64,000 nucleotides of DNA from an uncultured Idiomarina sp. (GCA_946885915.1 CAMPHF010000005.1:1-64000), one strand, 5' to 3'. Positions 27,914 to 37,462 are shown, numbered from the stretch's first letter. The notes: generated by a model from the sequence alone, not told the origin. Program-made: numbers and translations.

Positions 27914-29667
27914 TGCGTCCTCGTTTAAAAATGCGTTTGGGTGATTTGTTAGTTTATGAAGGCATTATTGCCGAAACTCAACTTGAGCATGCATTAGCCG
28001 AACAGCGCCAATCGGGGCGTAAGCTTGGCAATGTGTTAGTTGATTTGAACTACCTGACTGAACATGATCTGCTGACCTTTTTGTCGAAACAGCTGAATAT
28101 TCCCTTTATTGCTATTCGTGAACAGAAACTGTCCGAGCAGGCGGCGAAGTTGTTACCGGAAGTGCAGGCGCGCCGTCATCGCACTCTGGTTATTGAGGCC
28201 GACGACCAACGCGCCTTAGTGGGAATGAGCGACCCGGCGGATTTGGCTGCTTTAGATGCGATCACACCGTTATTAGCGCCGCGGCAGATTGATATCGCTG
28301 TGGTGCCGGATGAACAGTTATTGGAGGCGTTCGATAATCTGTATCGACGCACCCAAGACATCGAACAGTTCGCCAGCCAATTGCAGGAAGAGTACGACAG
28401 CACCGCTGAGTTCGACTTAGGCGCCATCACCCTTGATGAAAGTGGCGAAGATGCCACCGTTGCCAAGTTATTGCAGTCGATTTTTGAGGATGCCGTGCAA
28501 GTACGAGCCTCAGACATTCATATTGAACCTGATGAGACCAAATTACGCATTCGGCAGCGGGTTGACGGCGTGCTGCAGGAAAACACCCTAGATGAGAAGA
28601 ATATTGCGGCAGCCTTGGTGTTGCGCTTAAAGCTCATGGCAGGGTTAGATATTTCCGAAAAACGGCTACCCCAGGATGGGCGTTTTCATATTAACGTGAA
28701 GAAACACAGCATTGATGTGCGGATGTCGACCATGCCGGTGCAACATGGCGAATCCTGCGTCATGCGTTTGCTTGATCAGTCGGCCGGCTTGCTCTCGCTC
28801 GATCAAACCGGTATGCCAGCAGATATTCTGGCGCGGGTGCGGCGGTTAATGAAACGCCCCCACGGGATGTTAATTGTCACGGGGCCAACGGGTTCAGGTA
28901 AAACCACCACACTTTACGGCGTGTTAAGTGAGTTAAACCAAGCCAGTAAGAAAATTATTACCGTCGAAGACCCGGTGGAATACCGTTTACCGCGAATTTC
29001 ACAAGTACAGGTAAATAGCCGTATTGGGTTGAATTTTGCCAACGTGCTGCGCAGCACTTTACGTCAAGACCCCGACATTATCATGGTGGGTGAGATGCGT
29101 GACCATGAAACCGTTGAGATTGGGTTGCGCGGTGCGATTACCGGTCACTTAGTGTTATCCACGCTGCACACCAATGATGCGGTTACCAGTGCGTTGCGCC
29201 TGATCGACATGGGCGCCGCGCCTTATTTGGTGGCCGCAGCGTTGCGAGGAATTTTGGCCCAGCGCTTGATTCGGCGAGTATGTGAACACTGCCATGAAGC
29301 GGTTCGCGCCGATGACAATGAGTTTACGGCGTTACAGCGCTTGCAGCCCGAGCTCGCCCGTGACACTAGGTTTCAACGTGGTAAAGGTTGTAACCGCTGT
29401 AATCAAACGGGTTATCGTGGTCGTATCGGGGTGTTTGAACTGCTTGAACTCAACTTGGCGATGATGGATGCACTACGAGATGGCGATCCACGTGCTTTTG
29501 CCCAAGCAGCGCGTGAATCGGCAGGATATAGAAGCTTAGCCCACACTGCGCTTGAGTACGCCCAGCAAGGTATTACGAGCGTCGCGGAAGTGTTGTATTT
29601 AGCTGAAGCCGTTGATGAAGACGTCGAGGCAAGTATCGCCGCGCCGGTGGAGCTGGGCGATGGCTGA
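27913..29667 (+). CDS. mshE: MSHA pilus extension ATPase MshE with MshEN c-di-GMP domain
   Basis: A 584-residue GspE/PilB-type hexameric ATPase that drives pilus extension. The N-terminus (about 5-110) has the MshEN pattern RLGDLLVYEG...QLEHALAEQ...KLGNVLVDL, known in V. cholerae MshE to bind c-di-GMP. The core has Walker A GPTGSGKT, Walker B IIMVGEMRD and the HTND histidine box, and a tetracysteine zinc site (CEHC...CNRC). The Arg and Leu residues of the first MshEN half look conserved. It overlaps mshG by 8 bases. c-di-GMP control of pilus activity is therefore expected. Confidence 0.95.
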   Translation: MRPRLKMRLGDLLVYEGIIAETQLEHALAEQRQSGRKLGNVLVDLNYLTEHDLLTFLSKQLNIPFIAIREQKLSEQAAKLLPEVQARRHRTLVIEADDQRALVGMSDPADLAALDAITPLLAPRQIDIAVVPDEQLLEAFDNLYRRTQDIEQFASQLQEEYDSTAEFDLGAITLDESGEDATVAKLLQSIFEDAVQVRASDIHIEPDETKLRIRQRVDGVLQENTLDEKNIAAALVLRLKLMAGLDISEKRLPQDGRFHINVKKHSIDVRMSTMPVQHGESCVMRLLDQSAGLLSLDQTGMPADILARVRRLMKRPHGMLIVTGPTGSGKTTTLYGVLSELNQASKKIITVEDPVEYRLPRISQVQVNSRIGLNFANVLRSTLRQDPDIIMVGEMRDHETVEIGLRGAITGHLVLSTLHTNDAVTSALRLIDMGAAPYLVAAALRGILAQRLIRRVCEHCHEAVRADDNEFTALQRLQPELARDTRFQRGKGCNRCNQTGYRGRIGVFELLELNLAMMDALRDGDPRAFAQAARESAGYRSLAHTALEYAQQGITSVAEVLYLAEAVDEDVEASIAAPVELGDG

Positions 29668-30889
29668 GTTTCAATATCGGGGGCGAACCGCGCAGGGTGA
29701 ATTGCAACAAGGCACTGTTGATGCGGTGAATGAGGCTGCCGCGATTGACAGTTTGCTACGCCGCGGGGTCATGTTGCTCGATATTAAGCCGGCGCCGCCA
29801 CTTAGCTCCCGCCGTAATATTGAGTGGCAGCAGCTGCTGGTCGGTAAAGTAAAGCTGCCGGATTTGATTATTTTTACGCGGCAGATGTATGCGCTTACCC
29901 GGGCCGGTATTCCGATTCTGCGCGCGCTTGATGGGCTGGCTGAAAACACTAGTAATAAACGTTTAGCAGCGGCGCTGAAAGATGTCGTGAGCCAGCTGGA
30001 AAAAGGCCGTAATTTGGCCGCAGCGATGGCGGCGCATCCGAAGGTGTTTCCACGGTTGCTGGTGGCGATTGTGCATGTGGGTGAGAACACCGGACAATTA
30101 GAGGACAGCTTCCGTCAATTGTCGGTTTACCTTGAAAAAGAACTCGATACGCGCAAGCAAATTAAGGCGGCAACCCGCTATCCGACATTCGTATTGGTGG
30201 CGTTAGTGGTGGCGGTATTTGTGTTGAACATTTTTGTGGTACCTACCTTTGCCAGTATGTTTCAGCGCTTCGGTGCAGAGTTGCCGTGGGCAACCCGAGC
30301 ACTGATTGGTAGCTCCAATTTTTTTGTGAATTATTGGCCATGGTTATTGGTCGGTATGGTCGGTGGCGTGATCGCGCTTATGCGGTTTGTGAAAACCCCA
30401 GCAGGACGCATGCGTTGGCATAGTGCCAAACTGAAAATACCTATTTTAGGCTCAATTTTAATGCGCGCGATGCTGGCGCGCTTCAGCCGCAGCTTTTCAG
30501 TGATGTTAAAAGCCGGGGTGCCGTTAACCCAGGCGCTAACCTTAGTGGCCGAAGCCGTTGACAACGCCTGGGGCGCTGAACGTATTACCAGTATGCGGCG
30601 CGGCATTGAGCGGGGAGAAAGTTTGTCGCGGGTGGCGCGCAGCAGTGCGCTATTTACCCCCTTAGTGCTACAAATGATTAGCGTGGGTGAGGAGACCGGA
30701 CGGGTCGATGAGCTGCTCGATGAGGTAGCTGGCTACTATGAGCGCGAAGTAGATTACGATTTAAAAAATCTTACCGCCAAGATTGAGCCACTGATGATTG
30801 CCGTGGTGGCGGGGTTAGTCTTGATTTTGGCACTCGGCGTATTTATGCCAATGTGGGATATGCTCAGTGCGTATCGCGGTAACTCATAA
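29660..30889 (+). CDS. mshG: MSHA platform protein MshG (GspF/PilC-like)
   Basis: A 409-residue polytopic inner-membrane platform protein. It has two GspF repeats (about 70-195 and 270-395) and three membrane helices (near 175, 225 and 380), with the conserved FTRQMYALTRAGIP and FSRSFSVMLKAGVP motifs. I chose the ATG at 29660, giving the normal MAEFQYRGRT start; an upstream in-frame start lies deep in mshE. The next gene, mshB, starts 22 bases later, so the small mshF found in Vibrio is absent. Confidence 0.94.
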   Translation: MAEFQYRGRTAQGELQQGTVDAVNEAAAIDSLLRRGVMLLDIKPAPPLSSRRNIEWQQLLVGKVKLPDLIIFTRQMYALTRAGIPILRALDGLAENTSNKRLAAALKDVVSQLEKGRNLAAAMAAHPKVFPRLLVAIVHVGENTGQLEDSFRQLSVYLEKELDTRKQIKAATRYPTFVLVALVVAVFVLNIFVVPTFASMFQRFGAELPWATRALIGSSNFFVNYWPWLLVGMVGGVIALMRFVKTPAGRMRWHSAKLKIPILGSILMRAMLARFSRSFSVMLKAGVPLTQALTLVAEAVDNAWGAERITSMRRGIERGESLSRVARSSALFTPLVLQMISVGEETGRVDELLDEVAGYYEREVDYDLKNLTAKIEPLMIAVVAGLVLILALGVFMPMWDMLSAYRGNS

Positions 30890-30910
30890 TTTAACGGGAG
30901 GGCAGTATAG

Positions 30911-31510
30911 GTGAATGGTCGCAAAGATGGTCGTAAGCAACGAGGCTTTACCCTCATTGAGTTAATTATCGTGGTGGTTATTTTGGGCTTGCTGGCCGCC
31001 AGTGCCTTACCACGCTTCACCAGTGTTACCGCCGATGCTGAAGACTCAGCGCTAGAGGGCGTGGCTGGTGGGTTTGCCAGTGCGGTGGGTATTGTACGCG
31101 CGGAGTGGGAGCTTGATGGCCGGCCGCAAGGTGGCGCCAATGGCGCGGGTGCTATTATTGAAATGGACGGTATTGTGGTGAATGTCGACGGCAATACCGG
31201 TTATCCAGTGAGTGGTAACAATAATACCGCCGCGCATGATTTGAACATGAATAGCGATGATTGCCGCACCTTAATGCAAGCGATTTTGCAAGGCGCACCC
31301 ACCGCCACGAATAATTTCGCCTTACTCGGCGAAAATCGCTATTACGTGGCCACGGCTTCAGTGAGTGGCAACGATGCATGTGTGTATTATTTAGCCAACA
31401 CCATTAAAAATTTGACGAGCGCGCCTGCGGGCTCTGATTACGCAACGATTGGTAACGTTTTTGTGTACAATCCGCGCAACGGTAGTGTTAATATTTACAG
31501 TAACAATTAA
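30911..31510 (+). CDS. mshB: MSHA minor pilin MshB
   Basis: A 199-residue type IV prepilin. A short basic leader ends at KQRG, and the mature N-terminus [14 protein letters not shown] has Glu at position 5 and a hydrophobic helix. Two cysteines in the C-terminal half could form the usual disulfide. It starts with GTG, preceded by a GGGAGGG purine run. It is placed before the major pilin as in Vibrio, where MshB is a minor pilin needed for assembly. Confidence 0.88.
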   Translation: MNGRKDGRKQRGFTLIELIIVVVILGLLAASALPRFTSVTADAEDSALEGVAGGFASAVGIVRAEWELDGRPQGGANGAGAIIEMDGIVVNVDGNTGYPVSGNNNTAAHDLNMNSDDCRTLMQAILQGAPTATNNFALLGENRYYVATASVSGNDACVYYLANTIKNLTSAPAGSDYATIGNVFVYNPRNGSVNIYSNN

Positions 31511-31555
31511 ATTACAGTTTCGTTTTTTTACTTTTAGTTAATTTGAGGGAAAGTT

Positions 31556-32059
31556 ATGAGAGCACAGAAGGGTTTTACCTTAATCGAGCTGATCATTGTG
31601 ATTGTGGTGTTGGGAATTTTGGCGGTCACCGCTGCGCCACAGTTTATTAACTTCGGTTCAGACGCGCGTGCCTCTACCGTGAATGGTCTGAAAGGAGCGA
31701 TGCAGGGAGCGGTGCAGGTGGTAACAGCTGCTGCAGCCCTTGAAGATGAATTAGCTGCGACTGGTACTTTGGATAATGGCACCACGACAGCGTTCGGCGC
31801 GCCTGATGCAACGGCAACTGGTATCATTGCCGCAACGCAGTTGGATGCTGCCGCTATAGCCGCTGCTACCGCGCCTACGACCGATTGGACGTTTTTCATT
31901 GATGGTACTGATATCTATGTAGCCCCAGGAGAGCAGTTCGATGCCACAGTAGTAGGCGATGAAACTGACTTTACCGGAAGTAACTGCTTTGTTTTATATT
32001 CAGAACCTACAGTTGTGGGTGCAGCGCCAGTCATTACAGCGACCACTTCAGGCTGTTAA
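31556..32059 (+). CDS. mshA: MSHA major pilin MshA
   Basis: A 167-residue prepilin with a six-residue leader (MRAQKG) and mature [14 protein letters not shown], Glu5 present. The C-terminal disulfide region contains two cysteines (in GSNCFVLY and the final SGC). The body is rich in Ala and Thr and is the likely surface-exposed, variable part. GAGGGA lies 5 bases before the ATG. A terminator directly follows, which would make mshA the most abundant message of the operon. It is identified as the major subunit by short leader, position and terminator. Confidence 0.9.
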   Translation: MRAQKGFTLIELIIVIVVLGILAVTAAPQFINFGSDARASTVNGLKGAMQGAVQVVTAAAALEDELAATGTLDNGTTTAFGAPDATATGIIAATQLDAAAIAAATAPTTDWTFFIDGTDIYVAPGEQFDATVVGDETDFTGSNCFVLYSEPTVVGAAPVITATTSGC

Positions 32060-32072
32060 GTACACCAGAAAG

Positions 32073-32094
32073 AAGGGGCCTAGCGCCCCTTTTT
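32073..32094 (+). terminator. intrinsic terminator after mshA
   Basis: AAGGGGC (32073-32079) and GCCCCTT (32085-32091) form a 7-bp stem with a CTAGC loop, followed by T residues to 32094. It lies between mshA and mshC, so downstream minor-pilin genes need read-through or their own promoter. Confidence 0.85.
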
Positions 32095-32109
32095 AATGAC
32101 ACTAAACTA

Positions 32110-32616
32110 ATGTCTAGCCATCACCACTGTTTGAAACCTATAAAGTTAGCTCAGGGCTTCACGCTCATCGAGTTGGTGATGACGTTAATTATTATCGGTA
32201 TTTTAGCCGTTTCTGCCGGCCCCTTGTTTCGACCATCAAATGCTGCTGACATTGCCAGTTATGAGGCGCGTCTGTTGAGCGTGCTGCGGTTACAGCAGCA
32301 CCGCGCAATGCAGGATACCGCAACAGGTGCTACCTATTGTGTGCTGGTGAGCGACAATCGCTTTGGTGTGCCTGACAGTTGCTTAACGCCGAGTTTGCCG
32401 CTTGAGTTTGACTCTGAATTTGAAGGTTTAGGAGTGAGTGAGCAAGGGTCAATTACGGTCGCGGCAACGCAAAATCTCATCTACTTCAATGCGTTGGGTT
32501 GTCCCGACACGTCGAGTAATGGCGCCTGTGGTGTCGTGAGCGTGCAGTACACCATTGCCGGTCAGCCAGCCATTTGTGTGCAAAGCCAAGGTTATATCCG
32601 TGCAGGTGTATGTTAA
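32110..32616 (+). CDS. mshC: MSHA minor pilin MshC
   Basis: A 168-residue prepilin-like protein. A 16-residue leader ending AQG precedes FTLIELVMTLIIIG, with Glu5. Several cysteines in the C-terminal half (CVLV, DSCL, GCPD, GACG, AICV, GVC) suggest disulfides. By order it is MshC, a minor pilin thought to prime assembly. The stop TAA overlaps the mshD ATG by one base. Confidence 0.85.
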   Translation: MSSHHHCLKPIKLAQGFTLIELVMTLIIIGILAVSAGPLFRPSNAADIASYEARLLSVLRLQQHRAMQDTATGATYCVLVSDNRFGVPDSCLTPSLPLEFDSEFEGLGVSEQGSITVAATQNLIYFNALGCPDTSSNGACGVVSVQYTIAGQPAICVQSQGYIRAGVC

Positions 32617-33143
32617 TGCGCGCGCGCGGTTTTACCCTCATTGAATTAGTAACCGGCATTGTGGTGTTGGCCATCAGCCTTACCCTCATTACCACTTTGT
32701 TATTCCCGCAAGCGCGAAATTCGGTGCAAGCGGTGTATCAGGTGCGAGCCGTCGAATTGGGGCAGAGCCTACTCAATGAAATTTTGAGCAAGCGTTTTGA
32801 TGAAGCGTCTAATCCCAATGGCGGCACGCCACGCTGTAGTGAGCAAGCGACTAGTTGCACCGCCCCTCCAAGTCTTGGCCCGGAAGAATTAACCCGCGCT
32901 GAGTTTGATGATGTTGATGATTACAACGGTTTGACTCAAGCCGGCGCGACAATTGAGAGCGCGACCGGTAGCTCTTTAGGCTCGCTATATAACGGCTTCA
33001 GCCTAACTGTGACGGTATTTTATGATGCTAACCAGGATGGCATCGACGACAGTGCCAGCGGTTTATACAAACGTATTGCGGTCACGGTGACCACCCCTGA
33101 CGGTACCACGGTTCCCTTTGTTGCTTACCGGGGGAACTACTAA
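32616..33143 (+). CDS. mshD: MSHA minor pilin MshD
   Basis: A 175-residue prepilin with leader MRARG and mature FTLIELVTGIVVLA. I chose the ATG at 32616, which overlaps the mshC stop; two codons upstream is an in-frame ATG (32610) that would add two residues. The PilV/GspI-like pattern (VELGQSLLNEILSKRFDE) fits MshD. It is coupled to mshO through a one-base stop/start overlap. Confidence 0.86.
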   Translation: MRARGFTLIELVTGIVVLAISLTLITTLLFPQARNSVQAVYQVRAVELGQSLLNEILSKRFDEASNPNGGTPRCSEQATSCTAPPSLGPEELTRAEFDDVDDYNGLTQAGATIESATGSSLGSLYNGFSLTVTVFYDANQDGIDDSASGLYKRIAVTVTTPDGTTVPFVAYRGNY

Positions 33144-33985
33144 TGCGCGCCGCTCCGTCAAGAGGCTTCACGCTCATTGAATTGATTGTGGTGATGGTCA
33201 TTTTGGCGGTCAGTGGTATTGCAGTGTTCAGTTTTATTGGGATTGGCACCCAAATTTTTGTCGATTCAGTTGGTCGTGATCAGTTGGCCGGGCAAAGCCG
33301 CTTTGCGGTAGAGCGCATTACCCGCGAGGTTCGCGACGCGGTGCCGGCCAGCTTAAGAGTGGCGACCGATAATACCAGCTATACTTGTTTAGAGTTTGTG
33401 CCGGCTGTGGCGAGTGGGCTTTATCTACAAATTCCTCGGCCAAATGCGGATATTCCCATGCAGGTGGTAACCCCACTGGAAAATTTAGCTGTCGGGCAAA
33501 GAGTATTAGTGAACGGACTAACAGCCCCGCAAATTTATGCCAATTCGGGGGCCGCACGCTCGCGAATTATCGCCAGTGTTGCGACGAATACACCAGCGGT
33601 TGGATTGAGCCAATTAGATATCGATGGCGCATTTGTGAGCGCAAGCCCTGCCCAGCGCTTTTATGTACTCGAGGATGCCGTCAGTTGGTGTTTGGAGGGT
33701 TTTGCGCCGCCCCGCAATATAGTGCGCTACAGCGATTACGGACGTGAGCCAAATGGCGATGCGTCCCAGCCTAACCCGGCGACTATGGCTGCATTAGGCG
33801 CCGGAGAAATCATGGCGCAAGGGTTAACTAATTATTTAGCGGCGCTCAATGAAGAGCCCTTTGCGGTGCAAGCGGCCAGTTTGCAACGATTTGGTCTAGT
33901 GCAGCTCGACTGGCGCTTTACCCGCTTAGAAGCGCCAGAGCCGCTGGTGCTCTACCATGAAATTCAAGTCTGGAACGTACAATAA
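33143..33985 (+). CDS. mshO: MSHA minor pilin MshO
   Basis: A 280-residue prepilin with leader MRAAPSRG and mature FTLIELIVVMVILA. After the helix, RFAVERITREVRDAVP is typical of PilW/GspJ-type minor pilins. It is larger than the others of the cluster, as is usual for MshO. One-base overlaps join it to mshD and mshP. Confidence 0.86.
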   Translation: MRAAPSRGFTLIELIVVMVILAVSGIAVFSFIGIGTQIFVDSVGRDQLAGQSRFAVERITREVRDAVPASLRVATDNTSYTCLEFVPAVASGLYLQIPRPNADIPMQVVTPLENLAVGQRVLVNGLTAPQIYANSGAARSRIIASVATNTPAVGLSQLDIDGAFVSASPAQRFYVLEDAVSWCLEGFAPPRNIVRYSDYGREPNGDASQPNPATMAALGAGEIMAQGLTNYLAALNEEPFAVQAASLQRFGLVQLDWRFTRLEAPEPLVLYHEIQVWNVQ

Positions 33986-34479
33986 TGGGCCAACCCACGC
34001 ACGCCAAAGGCAATATTAACTCTCAAGCGACTCATGTGATTCACGCGAATAAGCAGCGCGGCAGCGCGCTCACCGTGGCTATTTTCGTGATTGTAGTTAT
34101 GGCCTTGTTGGGTGTTGCGTTGGTGCGCGTAGTCGGCGGTAGCAGTGCCAGTGTGGTGGCAGAAGTATCCGGGGCCAGGGCACTGGCGGCGGCAAATAGC
34201 GGACTGGATTTGTTTTTACCGAATTTGTTTCCGCTAGGCCAAGATTTTGCTGCCGCTGCGGCATGTCCTAGCACCGTATTAACTCCCGTTGCTACTTACG
34301 ATTTTGGCGATCAAGCCGCGCTTGCCAGTTGCGAGAGTGTGGTGCAATGTCGCCAGCTTGCGCTTCCGGGTGGCACGGTAACTCATTTCCGTATTGAAGC
34401 CGTGGGAACCTGCGTGATTGGTAGCGAAACCTATTCGCGCGCGGTGCTAATGGAGGCAACCGATGCGACTGTGGATTAA
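33985..34479 (+). CDS. mshP: MSHA biogenesis protein MshP (PilX/GspK-like)
   Basis: A 164-residue pilin-like protein. A hydrophobic helix follows KQRGSALTVAIFVIVV. The canonical Glu at mature position 5 is absent, as in GspK/PilX-type tip pilins. A conserved Ala-rich segment (GARALAAANSGLDLFL) follows. With MshC, D and O it likely forms the pilus initiation tip. Its 3' end overlaps mshQ by 17 bases. Confidence 0.84.
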   Translation: MGQPTHAKGNINSQATHVIHANKQRGSALTVAIFVIVVMALLGVALVRVVGGSSASVVAEVSGARALAAANSGLDLFLPNLFPLGQDFAAAAACPSTVLTPVATYDFGDQAALASCESVVQCRQLALPGGTVTHFRIEAVGTCVIGSETYSRAVLMEATDATVD

Positions 34480-37198
34480 GTTTACGCTCGGTGCTTTCAT
34501 GATGCTCTGCGCCACGCACTCGGTGTGGGCAGCGAATTACACTCTCCCGAATGGGCCGTTGCCAAGTGCCTGCAGTTTTAACGGCAGCCAAGTGGTGTGC
34601 GGCGGCAACCTAAACTTAGGTAACAACGATAACATTTTTGTGACTCAAGCGACTGAGTTGGTCATTAGCGGTGATTTTAGCTTTGGCAACAACCTTGAAG
34701 TAAATGTGGGTGGCAATCCGAACGATTTAAATATTGTCGTAGCGGGCAATATGAATCCGTCCAATGGCGCCATTATTAACGCAAACCTTTCGGTAGCCGG
34801 CTCTATTAACGCGGGTAACAATGGCGCGCTGCAAGGTGAGATTGTGGTGAGTGGCAATCTAAACCTCGGCAACAACTCATCAGTGGATGGCAATATTACC
34901 GTTACTGGTACATTTCAAACCGGGCAAAACGTGAATATTATTGGCGATATTGATGCCACTAACGTGAACCTCGGCCAGAATAACCTTATTGAAGGCGATA
35001 TTGACGCGGTGAACGTTAACATTAACGGAAGCAACACGGTGGTCGATGGTAACGTGAATGCCACGGGTACCGTAAACAATAACGGCACTATTACTGGCTA
35101 TGTGAATGCCGATACCATTAATGATAACAGCGGTGGCATTCAGGGTGATGCCTGTGATTTTAATGGTAATGAGGGTCCCTGCGGTAGCGGCAATAACTTT
35201 TTGTATTACCAGCTTGTGCACTCGGGTACCGCGCTTACTTGTGAGCCCTATTCAGTTAATGTGCGCGCCTGTGCCGATGTCGGTTGTACCACCACCACAG
35301 CCATTAATGGCAGTGTGCAAATAGCCGAAGCTGCGGCTGGATTTACGGCTGCAACCGCAACTTTTGTGAACCAAAGCTCGGTGAATGTGAACTTAAATAT
35401 TCCCAGCGCGGGCAATTATAATTTGATCACGGCGAACGCGAGCGGTGACTTACCTGCACAAACCAGCCAATGCAGTGGCCCCAACGGTTGTCAAATCACC
35501 GGCGTAGATACGGCCTTAAGATTCTCTGGCGAGCAAACCCAGCTGGCCGGTGTGCCGTTTAACCTCACCCTGGAAGCGCTGCGCACCGACACTAATACCC
35601 GCGAATGCGAGGCAGCGCTAGATGGGGCGCAAACTGTTGATTTTGGCTTGCAGTGCGAAGACCCCGCAAGTTGCTTAACTGATATTAGCGTGGCGGGCAC
35701 CGAAGTGAGTACTAACACTACTCCGGTTACTGTGAACTTTAATCAAGGCGAAGCTTTGCTAGCGGTTAACTATTTCGATGCGGGTCGCATTCGCCTCAGT
35801 GCAGCTACCGAGGTTGCGACGGGTGCCACACTCAGCGATATCAGCGCGGCGTTCGTGGTTAAACCCTTTGGTGTGAATATTCAAGTAACAGGTAACCAAG
35901 CCGCAAGTTATGCACCCGGCGATACTTTGCCGGCGGTGCTGGCCGCAGCGGGTGAACCATTAACTGTTAGTTTAACGCCAATTGCCGCGAACAATCAGCC
36001 CACTCCAAATTTTGGCCGTGAGCAAACCCCAGCTGTATTGCAGTTGGTAAGCGCTGAATTAGTCGCGCCAATAGCTAGCGGTGCAAATAGCCCGATACCG
36101 ACCAACAGCAATAGTTTCATCTACAACGGCGTGAACAGCTTTATCAGCACTACAGTTGGTTACCCTGAAGTTGGGATAGCGCGATTTGTGGCCGATTTGG
36201 TTGGTGGCGATTACTTGGGCGCTGGTGGCTTGACTAACGCAACCAGTGTGCCGGTCGGGCGCTTTATCCCTGCTTACTTTACTGCCGTTGGAAATGTTCC
36301 TGTGCTCGCTGATGCCCAGGATGATTTTACATACTATGGCCAAACTACAGGATTTGCTGAGCCGCCATCGTTCGAGTTGCAAGCATTTAGCGCCGACGGA
36401 CAACTACTCAGTAATTACCGCGGAGAGTTTGCGCGTTTACCTTTTAATGACGGCGCTGGGACAGCGCTTGCGTGGCAAGCGAACTCACTAATACCTAGCG
36501 GAGTCACGATCAGCAATAATGCCCCAAATTTAGCGATCGACAATAGCTTTGGTGCCCCCCTACAGATCACCCAAACGGGCCTACAACTAACATTTGTGAA
36601 GCCAACCGAACCGACGTTACCCACGCAAGCTAGCTACGAGTTGAGCTTGGCCCCGGCGGCACTGGTTGATCTAGATAATGTCACTTTGCAACAACCGCTA
36701 GCAGTTACAAATAATGTCGCGGTTGAGTTGGCTGATAATAATGGCTCAGAACTGTTGTGGGGTGTGGTAGCGGTTGACGACCAATTCGGCGTATCCGCAG
36801 AGCCGTTGCCTGTTCAAATTACCCTCGCTACCTATCAGCAACTCGGCGGCGTAAACCAACTTCGAGTGAATCTGAGGGACAATAGTACCGTCGTTACGCC
36901 GGCATGGCTGACTGAGTGGGACGCTATCGATGATGAGTATCAAGCGTTAACCTGCGCTGGCGATATACTCGTTGCGGCTGGCTCGCAAACCGTAAGCGCC
37001 GGTAAATTGCAGAATTGGCTGGTGAGCGGCAGTAGCATTGATTGTATTGCGCTGTGGGAAATTGATTTAAGCGGCGCAGGCGTTGATTATTTACAAGCGC
37101 CGTTAAGCGGCCCGCGGAATAATCCCGCAGCCAACTTATACTTTGGTCGTTATCGTGGCAATGACCGAGTTATTTATCGTCGCGAAAGCGGCTGGTAA
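34463..37198 (+). CDS. mshQ: MSHA biogenesis protein MshQ, large repeat-containing secreted protein
   Basis: A 911-residue exported protein, last in the operon. A signal peptide ends at VWA (about residue 23). The segment from about 47 to 225 consists of short Asn/Gly/Ile-Val repeats (GNLNLGNN, GDIDATNVNLG, GNVNATG) that look like a bactofilin-type right-handed beta-helix. The remaining two thirds, with several cysteine pairs in the first part, correspond to the DUF6701-type region of MshQ proteins. No C-terminal membrane anchor is visible. MshQ function is unclear; a tip adhesin is possible by position next to the minor pilins, but this is inference. Confidence 0.85.
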   Translation: MRLWIKFTLGAFMMLCATHSVWAANYTLPNGPLPSACSFNGSQVVCGGNLNLGNNDNIFVTQATELVISGDFSFGNNLEVNVGGNPNDLNIVVAGNMNPSNGAIINANLSVAGSINAGNNGALQGEIVVSGNLNLGNNSSVDGNITVTGTFQTGQNVNIIGDIDATNVNLGQNNLIEGDIDAVNVNINGSNTVVDGNVNATGTVNNNGTITGYVNADTINDNSGGIQGDACDFNGNEGPCGSGNNFLYYQLVHSGTALTCEPYSVNVRACADVGCTTTTAINGSVQIAEAAAGFTAATATFVNQSSVNVNLNIPSAGNYNLITANASGDLPAQTSQCSGPNGCQITGVDTALRFSGEQTQLAGVPFNLTLEALRTDTNTRECEAALDGAQTVDFGLQCEDPASCLTDISVAGTEVSTNTTPVTVNFNQGEALLAVNYFDAGRIRLSAATEVATGATLSDISAAFVVKPFGVNIQVTGNQAASYAPGDTLPAVLAAAGEPLTVSLTPIAANNQPTPNFGREQTPAVLQLVSAELVAPIASGANSPIPTNSNSFIYNGVNSFISTTVGYPEVGIARFVADLVGGDYLGAGGLTNATSVPVGRFIPAYFTAVGNVPVLADAQDDFTYYGQTTGFAEPPSFELQAFSADGQLLSNYRGEFARLPFNDGAGTALAWQANSLIPSGVTISNNAPNLAIDNSFGAPLQITQTGLQLTFVKPTEPTLPTQASYELSLAPAALVDLDNVTLQQPLAVTNNVAVELADNNGSELLWGVVAVDDQFGVSAEPLPVQITLATYQQLGGVNQLRVNLRDNSTVVTPAWLTEWDAIDDEYQALTCAGDILVAAGSQTVSAGKLQNWLVSGSSIDCIALWEIDLSGAGVDYLQAPLSGPRNNPAANLYFGRYRGNDRVIYRRESGW

Positions 37199-37321
37199 GC
37201 CTGAATCCTAGCGTTGCTGGGGCTCTGTAAAAATTTGGTGAAGAAAGTTTGTAATAAACTTGCGCTTTGCAGTGCAAGCAAATAGCATAAAGCTGTATTC
37301 TTACCTGTGATACATTTGCGA

Positions 37322-37375
37322 AGTAGTATAAATCTACTGGCGCTACCGGGTAGCGAATAAATCGTTTGCAAACGA
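37322..37375. repeat. cluster of three adjacent inverted repeats upstream of the SUMF1/PEGA gene
   Basis: Within the 264-base gap after mshQ lie AGTAG/CTACT (37322-37338), CGCTAC/GTAGCG with a 3-base loop (37341-37355), and the perfect 14-bp palindrome TCGTTTGCAAACGA (37362-37375). None has a following T tract. They could be leader hairpins or an operator for the gene at 37463; I see no clear promoter. Confidence 0.6.
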
Positions 37376-37462
37376 ATTGATGATTACAATAACAAAGGCG
37401 TGGCCTGCATGCTGTAGTAGCAGCGTACGCCGCCCAGTTATTTCTAAGCTTGGAATGGAACA

